From Brachynemurus nebulosus (taxonomy: Eukaryota > Arthropoda > Insecta > Neuroptera > Myrmeleontidae), in contig JAPWDM010000013.1 of NCBI GenBank assembly GCA_035578155.1, positions 8,953,527-9,017,526 on the forward strand: a DNA stretch of 64,000 nt, written 5' to 3'. The notes below the pieces were generated by a model. The model did no database searches and had not been told where the DNA came from. It was given only the letters and a program-made list of their open reading frames with translations. The translations under genes were made by a program, and so were the position numbers. This document shows, piece after piece, positions 36,601 through 51,600 of this stretch (the first letter of the stretch is position 1; the number at the start of each line of letters is the position of its first letter).

Positions 36601-39600
36601 CACTTTTCGATGGCCAGTATTCGTTCTTCGGTGGTCAGTTGTGGATTTAGTACAACGTTCGGTCGTTTCGGTGAAATACTGCCCTGTTCAATATCCGTTT
36701 TGAGTCGAAGTAGGTTACGTACAGTGGCACCGTTCCACTGTATTCGTTCCATTTCGGTGTTGAATTTTTCCGGTCTGTCGTCGGGCACTTTGATTCCGAT
36801 AAAATCACCTTGTGGCGTCCGGGCGATTAACAGCAGGTTTTTCTGTTTGAATAGGTCGTCATCAGCGGTTGCAGGAGGATCTAGAAATCATAAAAATTTG
36901 TTAGGTTGAAAAGATCTAGGTCAGGTCTGTGAAAAATGACAGAATACTTTGCATTTAATATCAAGAGTAACGTAAAAGGCTCTATACCGAAACACTATTT
37001 TTAGGTGTATAATTAAACTGGCTTATAAAAATTGACAAATAAATTAAACATCCATGTTTTTTTCTTAATAAGCATGAAAAAAAATTTTTTTTTAATCCAA
37101 TGAATATGATTTTTAAAAAAATATAACCCAAAAATTTTTATTTATTAATGTTTTTCTTTTACAAACGGTAAGCACACATATCGGAACACAAAAAAATTAT
37201 TAACACTAGAGGACACGTGTAATGACACATAGAGTGATATCTAGACGTCAAAGTAAGAAACATAGAATGGTTTAAGTATCAAACGTAAATAAAGGATCAA
37301 AATACTGTATTTTCTACAAATAAGGTTTCGCCATCTAGTGATCTTGTAAAAAACGACAGTGGAATTTATTTTAGTTCAGTTACTAAAACTAATATGTGAA
37401 AATGACCACCATTTATCAATATTTTTTTTATTTATCAATTGATTATACGCTTCGAAATAAAAAGAGTATTAAAAATTTTACGATTTTAAAGCAGTAAGTA
37501 AATATTTTAGACCCAAAAAGAAATTAAAAATATTTATAATATAAATATTTTGTTGTTTTACGTACATTACATATGAAGGGTACAGGGGAAAAACGATCAG
37601 AGTCACAAAAAGTAAAAAATGCCAAAATCCATGCAGTTATGTTGGCAGTATGCAAAATATTGACCCCGTGCTAACATTACAAGTGAAAATCGAACATAGT
37701 CCGTGACATGCAGGGGAAGAACCAAATTTTTTTGCTGAAAAATGCGCATATAATACATAATTCGATGTCAAATTTCGCGAAAACGGCTAGCCGTCTATTT
37801 TCTGCTGGCATGGCGTTTTCTAGCTTACTATATTAGCAATAATCACCGAAAGTTTGAACCAGATCCTATGCGTGGTTTTCAGGCAAAAAAATTTTATGTT
37901 AAAAAATGCGCCTATAATACATGATTCACACTTTAAAGTTTAAAAACGCTCCCCTGAAAAAAATTACTTTTTGTGACTCTGATCGTTTTTCCCCTGTACC
38001 CTTCATATGTTAGAGACATAAGGTTATATTTGTATTGAGTAAGTAATACACCTATGTAAATAATATTTAAACAATATAAAAAGTTGATTTAGCTGTTATA
38101 ATGTTTTAACTGGACTAATAAAAATTATTTGTATATTTTTATTATGCTAACTTGAAAATTTAACTGGGAAATGTTAAAATTTATAACTCATGTGTTTTTA
38201 ATGGCACATAGAGTGACATCTACACGTCAAAGTAGGAAACATCGAATGGTTTAAGTATCAAACGTAAATAAAGGATCAAAATACTGTATTCAACAAAAAT
38301 TGTTTAAAATATATATATGTATTTCTTTAATTGAGTAAGGAAACATTAAATGCGAGGTTAACTTAAATTGGAAATAATCATTCTATTAATAATAATTTTT
38401 GTTATCAGAGGTTTCTTTCAGAAATAACTTCATTAATATATAAATGTCAAAAATGTTCGGACATATGATCGCGTTCCGGTATAGGGCTTTTACGTTACTA
38501 TTAATTTAAATATTTCTGGACAAGTTCTCTATTTTTTTTAACTTTATGAGAACTCTCTTCAATGGTAAATTCTACAATTACCAAAATCGCCCTGAGTAAT
38601 CAAACTCACAATTCATTTTGCCAACGAAAAAATTACGCAAATGCCTCAAGTTGTGAAATTGGAAGCTTTATCAAGCAGAACATGTATTGGAATGCGTCAA
38701 ATGGGTGGAACTTAAAAAAATAGCTGACGAAAAATTATGGGTCATACACAATCAATGAAATAAGGAATAAGAAGTATGCCATCTAGTGACGTTGAATGGA
38801 ACTTTAACGTAACTACCCATAGGTATATGTATTTAGGTATTTTTGTACATCAAAATTCATGAAAAAATAACGTTCGTGATGACTTTTTTTGTCACTAAAG
38901 TGAAAAAAATCACGAATTTTGACGTACAAAACTACCTACATATTTATATCTATGAACAGTTACGTTAAAGTTCCACTCAACGTCACTAGATGGCATACTT
39001 CTTATTCCTTATTTCATTGATTGTGTAAACACCCTAACACTGAAAAAGTTTTATATACATTTTAATGGGGTATTTGACATTAAAGAAAAGCAATTAAAAC
39101 AAAGTTAGTGAAAATTGATAATAAAAGGCAGCAATTTATTATGGTAATTCATCTTATTTACCATTATTTAATTTTAAAAAAAAATTAAAAAAGTAATTTT
39201 TTAGCTAAAATCCACCTGAAGAGAAACGGGCTGTGACGCTGCATTGTCTTATATTTCAACACTATCGCCACTAGGATCGCTACTTTCAATTTCGGTTAGC
39301 AAACATAACTGTGGAAATTAATCTAAATTAAATTAATTTTTTTTAAAAATCAACAATTTCTTTTCCATTAAAAAGAAAAACAATTTTTTTCCTTAGTTAC
39401 AGAACACCTGTTGCTATATAGAGAATGTGACGTAACTGACAGCTAATGAACGTTTTCGCGCCAATTTTGAAAACAAATATTAAAATAATTTTTTCTAAAG
39501 ATTTTTGGGCATTATTTTTAAAAATTTAAAATATATACATGCACAATACATAAATAATACAAAATTAGTCAAATATCCCATTGGCGATTCGACTTCACAT

Positions 39601-42600
39601 AAATGTTTGGCCTTACAGTTTCTAATTTTACCAACAGAGGCATGAGTGACAATCTTTTCATCGCCATTTTAAAGATGGCGGTCAAATTTCAAAACATATG
39701 TTTTTCGTGCATTTATTAAAATTCTGCTATTAATTTGCAATTTTTTATCAATCTGTACAAACTATATTTTCGTAATTATTAAAAATTTTACACCATCTTC
39801 AGAGAAATTAATAAAATCAATAAGTTTTTACAAAATAACCACAAACTTCGCATACTCGAGTCAAATATTAAATTCGCTAAAGATGGAATAAAAACTGAAA
39901 AGTATTATAAATACCCTGATTAACTTCATCATCCATAAAAATTTCAAATTTTGGATTCTGATTAGATTTTCTGGTAGCATCTTCCACGTTAAAAATTTCT
40001 TGTTCTGTTACAAATTCTCCGGTTTCCATATCACGTTTGACAGCACAGCTTGAAGAAAATCCAATATCATTGCGACCGAATGCACATCGGTAACTTTTCA
40101 ATTTCGATTTCTTCGGATTTTGACAGTATTCTTGATACGCCATCATCTCCACGTCGCCATTTTGAGTCATCGCCACGGACAATTGCATTCGTGCATCGAG
40201 AAATGATTGCTTCTTACAATTCCGCAATGTTTCGGTGATTTTCTCAATGGTTGGATAACCAATAAAGTCTTCCTCGTTTTTCGACAGTTGTGTCAGTTCC
40301 AAAGACATCGCCATTATTTTCCGGGTGATTTCGTTATATGAATTTTCGGATTTTGGTGATGGTTTTTCGCGTAACATATTTGTTTCCAGACGTTTCCGTT
40401 TGACTTGTTCGTTTAAAGTTTTGATATAATTTTCACAGTCAGATGAATCGGAATCGGTGCCATAGTGGTAATTTTTCTCGCGATAGTTCGCGTACGAAGT
40501 TGACGGTTGGTCCAAGTCGTGGGGTAATTCTTGTTTCGGTACTTCCTGTTTAGTAAATTGAATTCTGCGTTTTCTAGAACGCGATTTACGACCATTCGAG
40601 TTTTTTGGTTGCTTGTCCGATCCATTTGTGGCGATTTTCGTTTCTGAATTTGGACGCTCATCTTTTGGCGACGTGAATTGTTTCGCACTGCGAGAAATAT
40701 GGGCATGAAACAGTTGAAATTTGACGTCCATTTTTTCCGGATTAATATTTTCGATTAACCAGTGTAGATCATCGGATTTCCAATTTTGGAGATTCACGTT
40801 TGCTATAGCCAATGAATCCACAAGTGAAGTTAATTGAAGTTTTATGTTGCGTTTTTTTTGAGCGTGGCCCGAACACGATTCCGATTCTGATTCCGATTCA
40901 CGCTTGTGACGTTTCAGTTGATTGCATTGATTGCAGAAAGTTAAGAATGAAACCAGCTCGCTCTCGCGAAGACTCATCAATTTTTCGTAGGGTATCGGAT
41001 TCGATGGTTTCGTTGGATTGGGTGTCACAATTATGATATCGTCTTCGGAAATTTTCCTTTTACGTAGTTCAGACACACGAATACACCGATTGGAATCTTC
41101 GGCAACTTCCGCTTCATGTAAATTTTCGTAGATTTTTACAAGTTCTGTGTAAGAGAAATTATATTCTGATTGTTGAAATGGACTCTCAGCCTGATAGTAT
41201 TTTATAAACGTAGAGAACTCCATAGTCTTGACGAGTTCTTCGTCGCTATCGTCCGACACACCGTAATCACTGTCGTCTAAAACTTGCGTATCGTCCACCA
41301 GGTCGTATTTGGGTCTCTTCGGGCACGGGCACGCGTCGTTAAATTCACATTGGACGGTGTAAACAAGGTAATTGGTCCGTCTGGGACGAAGACTACGATC
41401 AGCTTCGGGACTGGTGAGATATTTCATTAACGCCGCAACATCCGAGTTCTGCCGACGTGACATTAGCCGCTGGGAGAAACGGCGTGCACCAGGTGGTCCA
41501 GGTGGTGCGCTCTTCGATTTTTTGTTTACCTTCTTTCGTGGGTTAAGTAATTTTAAGTTTTGTTCATTAGTCGCGCATCGGGACAGGGTGGATGGTACGC
41601 GGGGATGGGCTGAAGGGTTGATTCGGATGGATTTTGATTTCTTCGGCACCAATGCATATTCAAAATTGTCTTTTGGGAGTGATTGTTTGGATTGAGTACT
41701 GTTAGTTTTGATATTTTTATGATCGGGAATTTTTGGGGTCGAATTTTTTTGATTTGTTTGAATGATATTATCGATACCGTAAGTGTGTTTTAAGTCGACA
41801 CATTTTTTCGAACTGTCACAAGTGAAATTTTGCTTCATTTTGTTCATTTGAGTATCTATGGATACGTAATCTGAATTTTTTATATTTGATGACAGTGCTT
41901 GATAATGTAAATCGTTGAAATTTGGATATAAATAAGTATCGTATTGTACCCGAAGTGATGCGTCTGAATTATTCCCTACCATCGATGAGACTTCTTTTAT
42001 TTCCGGGGATGAATTTCGTGTCCCATTCAAAAATTCAATATCGTTCGGTTTGTAATACTTGTAAGATTTGAAAATAAGTGAACGCCGTGACTTTTCAATT
42101 TTTTCCGGTATGATATGTGTTAGCGGAAATTCTAAAATTAAAACAGTGCAGGATCAGCACCATATTTGTAAACTAACTACACGATATTAAACGTTTAATT
42201 TAACCCTTTAAATACGGATTTGCTGTTCAGAAAATATTCTCAACAGAAGGCAAGCAATTATTCAATTTTCAAGCAAGCAGGCAAATTTTTGAATAAAATA
42301 TTGGTAAAAAGAAAAAGGGGTAAATTGTACACTTTTACGGTCACCTGGTTTTTTGGCTATAACACGGGGTCTCCACTAGACATAATTGATGTCAAGACAT
42401 ATGTCTTAGCATAATTTAACATATAATCAATAATGGGAACCTCTTATGTCTTAACATATTTAATTACTAAAAATTGTAAATCGTATTATTATTTGTAAAA
42501 AAAGATTTTCAACGCTGTAACATTAATTCTATGTTTACAACGACTAGAAAATTTAGAAAATGAAAGAAAAAAAATTGAAGCAAAAATCTCCCAAATGTTG

Positions 42601-45600
42601 GGTTAATTCATCGATTCGCCATCTTGAAAATCTCAAACGTCAAATTTATGTCTGAAAATATGTTCGAGCTGATGTTATAACATATGTCAAGACATACTGT
42701 GTGAGTTTTTCGAGAATTGCCATTTTTATTACAGCCAAAACGTTGATTTAATCGAAAAATTGTTCAAATAAGAGTTGTAAATATCGACGGGGACAACCGA
42801 TTGCTATAGTCAGGAACTTTATAGCTCTTGTGATTTTCGAGCTATGATGCAAACTTATAGATTTTTAAATGGGACTATATATTAATTTTTCGATAGAACT
42901 GATCTAATGCATTAATTAACAACATAAATGAGCAAAAAAAAATTTTTTTACCCAAGTTTAATTTTTTAATTTATCAGTTAGGCGATAAAAATATGCATAT
43001 GTACTTGAGGCTACTTCAACCGATAGTGTTTTCTTGGTTACATTTCCATTACATCCAAGAAAAGAACCTTTTTCAGTATCATTTCTATCATAAAAATTTA
43101 GTTGTAATAAAAATGGCAACTCTCAAAAAACTCACATGGTATGTGTTATAACATAAAATTTAACATTTAGCGTTTCCACAGAACATTTTTATATCACGAC
43201 ATAAGTTTTAACATAATATATGGTCCGATTTGGATGATTATTTTATTACTGTTTTCAACTCGTCTACTTTTTCAAATGTTTTCCTCGACCGGTCAAAAAT
43301 TTATTTAAAACTAAGCGTCCACTAAATCATTACCGCGGCTTTCATTGTAATAATTTAAACTATATCGTTTAAATAGTATTATAGGCGATGCGAGCGCCTC
43401 TGGTTTTCTAAATTCGAAGCTGTATCAAGTAAAGATTTTTGTGTATGTTTAGCTGTCGATAGAAATACGTATTTTACAAATTATGTGCGCATTACTTGAT
43501 TTTTGAGCACCAATTAAACGTATACGTAAATTTTTACTTGATACTAGTTTCAATCTTACCGCCAGAGACGCGAGGGAGAATCTTTGCGTCGCCAATACAA
43601 CTGTTTGTCTTTATCTAGCATGTCATAAATAATTCATTATCTAGCAACGCTATTTAAATTAAAGCAAAAATATTTTTAGTTCCTTGGGGACTAAAACTGA
43701 CACTTTACTCCCTATTGTAAAGGACTAAGTTCCAGAATTGCAAAAAATATATATTCTAGTACAATTACCGTTAACACTTTACAGTTCGAGCACACTACAT
43801 ACGTATGATATCCGAAGCAACATCACGCATGCGTGTGATGCTAGAGCGGATGGGTATTGCCCGGTAACTTTCTTCGTGTAGTAATGATTTCTGTAAACGT
43901 TACCGACGAATAGTAACATAATGCATATACTAGGTGCGATAGCTACAATACTTAATGTATTATAGATCACATCGTACCGCTCCCTTACCTACAGTAACTT
44001 GACAGAAAGCAAGTATATTTGTACATCTTATTGGTGTACACTAGGGTGGTCCTTAAAAAAACTAATATTTAAAAATTACTAGGGACACCCGTTCATTTTG
44101 TTCCACAATATGAAAAAAGACTTCCATAAAAATTTTAGATTTTTAGAAAATGTTTTAGGTGTCGCTACCAAGTTTTGAATTTTCAAAATAATCGAAGATT
44201 TATCAAAATTTCTATAAAATTTTATTAAGTTGGTGGGCACCAAAGTGACATTGATTATGAATTAAATAATAAATTAGGACACGCGTTTTGCAGTGCCATC
44301 CAGGCTCTGGGAAAATCTATTTAATAAGCTATGACTGAGTGATATGTAATTAAAAGTTAATGTATTGTCCTAATTTATTACTTAAATCATAATCAATATC
44401 ACTTTGGTGCTCACGAACTTAATGAAATTTCACAGAAATTTTGAAAAATATTCGATTATTTTGAAAATTCAAAACTTGGTAGTGACCCCTAAAACATTTT
44501 TTAAAAATCTAAAATTTTTATGGAAGTCTTTTCATATTGTGGAACAAAATGAACGGGTGCCCCTATTAATTTTTCAATATTCGTTTTTTAAGGACCACCC
44601 TAGCGTACACGTTATATGAAATTGTTGACGTGATACAGCGTTCCGTCAACAAATTAAAAATATTCCCGGCTCCTGGGGAAGTTTATATCGTAGATGCGCG
44701 GACCGTATAGAGTTAATTTTTGATTGATTTAAATTATAACTTGCCCTAACAAAAGTATATTCATTTTCTAACATTAATTTTATTAATCGTGGACTAGAAT
44801 AGAAAAAGAAAAAAGATACGGACTCCGAGAGCCATCGAAATTACCCGAACTTGATTTCACTGACCGCTCTACCGACCACTCGGGCTTGCCACATCACTCC
44901 AATCTCAAGTCTCGAGAGATCTTCAGAGAGGACTTGAGACCGGAATAATACTGAGCTCCGCTGCCGACTCAGTGGACGCTAGTGATGTCGGATGATTAAT
45001 CGATTAATCGGTTTAGTCGACTAATTTCGTTTTCATTTAGTCATTTTTTAGTCGACTATTTTATCCTCGACTAAATGACTAAAATGACTAATTCAACATA
45101 TTTTCTCTATTATTTATTGGACTTAAAAAAATGAAAACTAAAGACTTATCGATTTGTATGATTTTTCACATTTATGTGATTAGCACATTGTGATATCATA
45201 TCTTTCTTTTTCTTAAAGACGTTCGAGCGCGTCCACAAAACACTATACCTGTATGTTATGCATACAGAGCTTGTACTTGTTCATGTGTCATATCGCGTCG
45301 TGTATATGGGTGATTGCTATACGTACCACCTATGTACTGATCTATGACATCAATGCATACACAGTTGTTGATTGAAATTTAGTAGTCTGATTTGACCTTG
45401 TATGTATATTATGTACGTTTACACATCAAAATCTACCCGAATATTAATTTCAATAATTAATATTTCATTTTAACGTTCATCAACACGATTTTTTTTTGTG
45501 CTATTATATAAATTGCATATTTCAAAGAATATTTTTAAACATTTTTTATTATGGTATCTACTCTTATAATATACTTACAATAATTTTTAAAATGAAAAAA

Positions 45601-48600
45601 TGCTGTTTAGAATATTTTTTCCTAATAGCTCTGTGTTAAAAATTTGATTTTTAATCGTCAATTACTTTAAGAAATGATCTACATATGAAGGCCTTAAAAT
45701 CTTTGAGGGAAGATAACTATGTAATTGAATTTGTCAATTCTCTAAAATTAAAATTTTTATCTACTATTAGGTTTGACGCACGAACGTCCTTAAAAGAAAA
45801 ATATTAAAAATCAATAATTAAATTCAAAAGAAAATTAGTTTTTAAAAAAAGTTATGTAGGTTACCCTATTCTTGAATTCGACTAAAAATTTAGTCGATTA
45901 GTCGACTATTCTATGCTCGATATTTTCGATTAATGATTAATTTTGTCTAAAAAACAATTTTAGTTGATTAATCGACTAACTGCTCCTCGGCTTGACATCA
46001 CTAGTGGACGCTCAGCTTAAAACTTACATTTTCATATAATTTTTGATTTTCAAGAGATTTTCGGGGTGTCCCAAGCCGCATTGAAAGGGTTAAATAAACA
46101 TAAATACAGTGAATTTCGGTTATAACCACAATTTTTGATGGTTATAAATAAAATCCACTATTTAAAAAAAAATAATTAAATACAGAATAACTGTTTAAAA
46201 AATAGTAAATTTAAAAAAAAAAAATTTTAAAAATCTTAAAATCATGTTTTTTTCTTATACGGCGAAAACGAATTCACAACTTTTGTGTACCAACTGTAAT
46301 TTTGAATAATTTTACCCTTACCAGTGACGTCACTATCGCGTTTATCATTGACAATATCCGGTTTGACCCATTCAACCACATCTGAATTTTGTTGCGTGAC
46401 CAAATCTTGTATATCACACGTTTGATCAGTGGCAACACTTTCAACATCATCCTCCAATTTAATTTTTTTCTTCGCATTTCCCGCCAAACCTGATTTTTTG
46501 GATCGTTTCCGTTTTCGCGCTGGACGTGTTGCTTCAACATTTGACCGGTACACACCCTGTCGAGTTCTTCGAACCGGTTCATCGTTAGTATATATCCCGT
46601 AATTTTCATTGTCGAGGATTAATTTTTCAACTTCTGAAAGTCGTTTACCCGAGATGCGTGGTTTTTTCGGGGCTTTTTCGATCGCACATGGTTCTGGCGT
46701 CTCCATTTTGACTGGCGCTTTTTGTGCAGCTTTAAAAAACGCTTCGATAATTAATTCATCATCGGAATCTGCCACATCGTCCGATTCTTGCGTTTCGACT
46801 TTAACATCGTGGCCAGGCGGGGACAGCGGGGACATCGTCATCGCTGTAAAATCCAAGGACTCGTCGTAAATGTCTTCCTGTTTGTACCGTTCGATGGGCG
46901 TGGTGCAAGTTGTCGGACTCGTAGTACCGTTTACAATTGGAATATCTTCCTCCAGAGGATCATCGTGCTTCTCGTCGACAAAAATATCACTGACTTTCAA
47001 TTTTCGATACTTGCTTTCGAATATTTCGATGATTTTGTGCAGGAGCGACAGCAAGAACATATCCGATCGTTTAGTTTTGAGATCATTTAACAAGTTGAGT
47101 ATGAACGGTTCTTTTAATTGTTCCTCAACAGTGGTTTTCAAAATGTTCATGTAATTGTTGTGCGTTAGTGGACCGTTAGCGGGTAAAATTGTTTGAGGTT
47201 TCGGTACCGGTTTACATTTTGGTAGTTCGGTTTTAATCCAATCGTCAACGTGATCTGGTTCAGGTTCTGATATAAGTGAAACAATTTCCATTTCTGGTCC
47301 CGTTTCTAAATCGTTTACAATTAATTCTTGTTTGATTTTGATGATTGGTTCAACTTTTGGCGCAATTTTATGCTTTTTGTGAATTTGTTGAGATTTTCGT
47401 TGTTTATTTTTCATTAAATAGGCGAGATTGATCATTTTTCCTTGATTTTCCATTTCGTCCCATTTCCAAATATCTTCGATTTTTAACTCATTTACGGGTT
47501 GTGGCAATTTGAAATGCGTTTCGGAATTATTCGGCGGATTTCGATCTGTTAAATCGATCACATCGATCACATGAAAATTGTTTATTGGCTGTTTTTCGCG
47601 CGATGCGTCATCCATTTTGTTTTCGTTCAAATTCTCAATTTTAATTGTTTCTTTTATATCGACGGCTTTATTGTCGTTTTCACACCTGCAATCAGAAGAT
47701 GAAACTGTGGTTTCAATGTCGACATAATTAGCTACATCTAATATATGATTATCAATTTTAAATGTGTTTATTGGGTAAGGGCTATCCAAAATTGTTGTAA
47801 GACTGGTGGGTTCTAGGATATCGTTTTGGTCGATTGAGTTTCGCTCGTTAATTTCGTCCTTTTTAAAATTTTCTGGAACGGGTTCTAGGATGGTTTCTTC
47901 GATTTTTAATGATTCATCACCTTCAAGGGCTTTAATTTCTTCAAGAATAAAGCAATTTTTGAATTTTCGATTCAATTCGGGGTCTGGGTTAACGATTTCG
48001 ATTTGTACGTCTGTATTCTCTTCGAAAAGTGTTTCGTCGAATATATTTTCATTTTCTAGGTCCAATTGGAATTCGTCAGTGTTACTTGAAGCATCTTCAA
48101 GGAGATTATCTTCAACGGTACTAAATATCTGATCCGGTAACTGTTCACTTAGCGGTTCAAGGTCGGCGAACGGGTCAAACCAGAAGGTTTCATCATTATT
48201 GGATGTTTGCTGCATATTTTCGACGTCCCGCGTCGAATCGTGGGTGGTATCGAACGTTTCGTAAAATTCTTCGGTCGATTGTCGAATTTTATCGAATGAT
48301 TGTTTGCGTTTTGAACGTCCCCGTTCTACCACATTTTGCCGTTTGATAATTAACGGAACGTAGGGGGCGTATTTTGGATTATTTCGCATATCATTGAGTT
48401 CATCCTCCGTGAATGTTTCATAATCGTCGAAATCTTGATATTCGGAGACCAGAACAATCTTTGAACGTCCTTTTTTGTTCTTGTAAATAATCCAATTTTC
48501 GAATAATTTTCGATGGACATCCAAAAAATGTTGGATCTCTTCTTGTGTACCAGGTATTGTGGGTTTTTTACGATTTTTATTTTTAATCACTGACGATTTT

Positions 48601-51600
48601 TCGTATTTACGTTTCGGGCGTTTCGGATTATTTTTCGAAAATAATTTCTTTAATTTTTTCTTTAATTCGGACGTGTTTAAGTCATCTTTGGGACCTGAAT
48701 CATTCGATTTGACTTTTTTCGGAACCGATTTGTTGTACTGGGTCGTAAATAGACTTTTATAGAAAGTATCTTGGGCGTGAAATTGATTTGTTTTATGTTT
48801 TGCCGAAGAATTCGTTTTGGATGTGGAACAGGATTCAGTTTTAGTGGGATTTGGTTTCGATTTGAGAATATTTATACGCCGCGATTTTGTGGTGTTCGAA
48901 TCTAAATTGGGAAATTGATCTTTAAAACAAACTTGAGATCCGGATAAATGGGTGGATGATTTTAATGAGAATGATTTTAAATTTTTTTGAGGGTCGGAAT
49001 TACTTAACGCACCATTATTAAGGTAAACATTGTTGCAATTTTTGAGCGATAGATCCTTTTTTTGAAAATACTGAATTTTTAATACTTTTTAAAAGTTACA
49101 AAATACTTTCAAAAATATATTTACCTGATTTACTAGAAAGCTTGTCATAATTTTAAAATCACAAAAAGCACTTTTAATCACTTTTTTTTAAAATTGTTTT
49201 TAAACAGAATATTAACACATTAGTCACACCGATACACACTTGTCTGAGTAAATATGATGAATGTTTTGGTTTGACTTTGATTCTCACGAGAAATCACACC
49301 AACAATATGAATGAACCAATCAGAAATAAGGCGGGATCGTGGAATGTAACAAAACAAATGAATAACTTCGAATCGTTTCATTTACAACAACGAAATATAT
49401 TTGTTGGGAATTTAATATAAACATTGTTGAAAATTTATTAATTGTTTTATTATTTTTATTTAAACATCTTTAAAAATAAACAAACAAAAAATAATATTGA
49501 CCCTACTGACCTCGAAATGTGAAGACGACATAAATTATTTTTTAAGTATCAACCATTTTTTAAAGTGGTATTTACTTAGGGGTTTATAACTAAAATTTTA
49601 TAAAATTTATAATGTTTGAAAATTTAATTTAAATTTTTATACTGAGTGTGGATAAATTGACCCTTTTTGTAAATTTTATAAATTTTTAATTTTTTTTTTC
49701 CAAGAAATCAAAACAATTTTACACTTAAATTCAAATTTCTAACAATCCCTTTTTTCAGTTGAGTAATTTAGTTCTAGGCGTTCTAGGTATGCAACATTGC
49801 AACAGATCTTTTCATTTTAAATTTTTTTATACGCATGATCCAAGTAGGGTTTCCGATCTCGATTCGATTTTATCAAAAATCGATTTTTGGAGAGGCGATC
49901 TTCGATTTTTCGAATCGATTCTTTGGAAACCAAATCGATACAGAGATCGTGAAAAATTTACGGGATCGGAGATCGATCTTTTCGAATTTAAATTAGAATA
50001 TTTTTAGTAAACATAATATGATATTTTTTTCAAAATTATTGTAGAATATATTTTTGTAGTCAAATAATTTTACCACTTTTATAATTCATTTATAGAAAAT
50101 TGAGTAAAATTTTGGATTCATGTGACACTTTTAGCACAAACTGGAAACCGTTTTATTCATATTAAATTCAGCAGTTCATCTTCAAAGGAAACTGAAATTT
50201 TTTTTAAACTGATTTGTGATTACCTAATAAGAAACTATTAAAACTTTTATATAGGTATCTTTTATTTCCTGTAAGTACAAAAATTGAATCGATTTTCGTC
50301 AGATCGATCTTTTGTAAGCCGATTTTCGTCTGCATCGATTTTTGGTTTGACGGTTCGAATCGATCCACAAGATCGATTTTTTGACCAGAGATCGCAAACC
50401 CTAGTTCTAGGCGTTCTAGGTACGAAACAGGTCATATAAAATGAGCACTTAAGAGGGATGGTGAATTTTTGGACGTGCAATACACAAAATGTCCAAATTT
50501 TAACTAATTCTAACGTACACTTTGGCACTAGAAGGCAACAATGTTGCCAAACTCAGTTCATACCTAAAAGGATACCGATAAGCATAGGGAAATGGCCCCC
50601 ATAGCCGATGTCTGTAATAATATATGTAGTCGCATTGGTACCCCAAGTGATTACCAAATATAGGACTATTGACGCTTAACCTTGATTTGTCCTTGAGATA
50701 TTAACCAATATATGTGTGATTACTGCAATTTTTCAAACTCAATTTTCTCAAAAACTATCACACCTAGGAAAATAAAACCGACGCCAAAATTTAGGTAATA
50801 CTTGGGACTATATTATATATTTCCTTTTATAATGACCCTATATTTGGTAATCACTTGGGGTACCAATGTTACTACATAGTACATATATTATTACTAGGTA
50901 CCGGGTTTCTTCGGACAGGTCAGAACCGTACTTATTTCAATAAAATTTTGCAACTAAATTACATTGAATTATGCACATTTGAATGAATATAATTGGTCAA
51001 AAATTACATTTTTCACCATTTAGAATACTAACAGCATTTTTTATTTGACGAAAGTAAGAAAATTCAAAAAATCGGAAAAAATTTTTGTAAAATATATTGA
51101 AAAGTTGTTGAATATTTAGACGGTCCACTATGATAGCTAAGATGTACGTATTTACTAAGATTTTTTTATTATTGAAAAACAAATTTTTAACAAGCAACTA
51201 TACTTCTATCTCTCAAAATTGAAAACAATAAAAAAAGATGAATTTATTTAATTTAAATGACATGTCACATAAATCACATGCATAATATAAACAAAAATAC
51301 TTTTGATAGTCAATTAAAATTACAGTGGCACTTTTCAATTGTGCAGGTAATAAATAAAAGAAAAAAAAGGATGTTTACATAAAATACGTATAAATAATAT
51401 TTTGATACACATATGTAGGTATGTGTGGGTATGTAACTTGTGTACGTTGTTTTTATGAAAATATTTTGAACTTTTAGTCACATTGAGTGCAATATGTATA
51501 CCTGCATATGCTAAAGACGAAACTGTCTGATCCGAAAGAAATCTGATACCTGAGTATTACAGACATCGACTATGGGGACCATTTCTCTATGCTTATCTTG

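Larger units (their letters stand above)
42200..46093. mobile_element. Composite piggyBac-like TTAA element filling an intron
   Basis: TTAACCCTTTAAATACGG at the left and CCGCATTGAAAGGGTTAA at the right match as inverted ends at 15 of 18 positions, with TTAA outermost. The ends resemble the small TTAA element at 52610-52728. The interior has no recognisable transposase and contains two hAT elements. The interval covers 93% of the intron 42132-46321 of the nested gene. Confidence 0.5.

Noticed and set aside
40413..41695. Several plus and minus frames over the large nested gene
   Set aside because: They overlap the long continuous exon in other frames and lack independent support.
46242..46321. 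Stop at 46242 as the end of a separate 782-codon-plus gene
   Set aside because: A strong GTAAGG donor at 46321 joins in phase to an acceptor at 42132 and the downstream exon has no early ATG, so one gene is preferred; kept as an alternative isoform.
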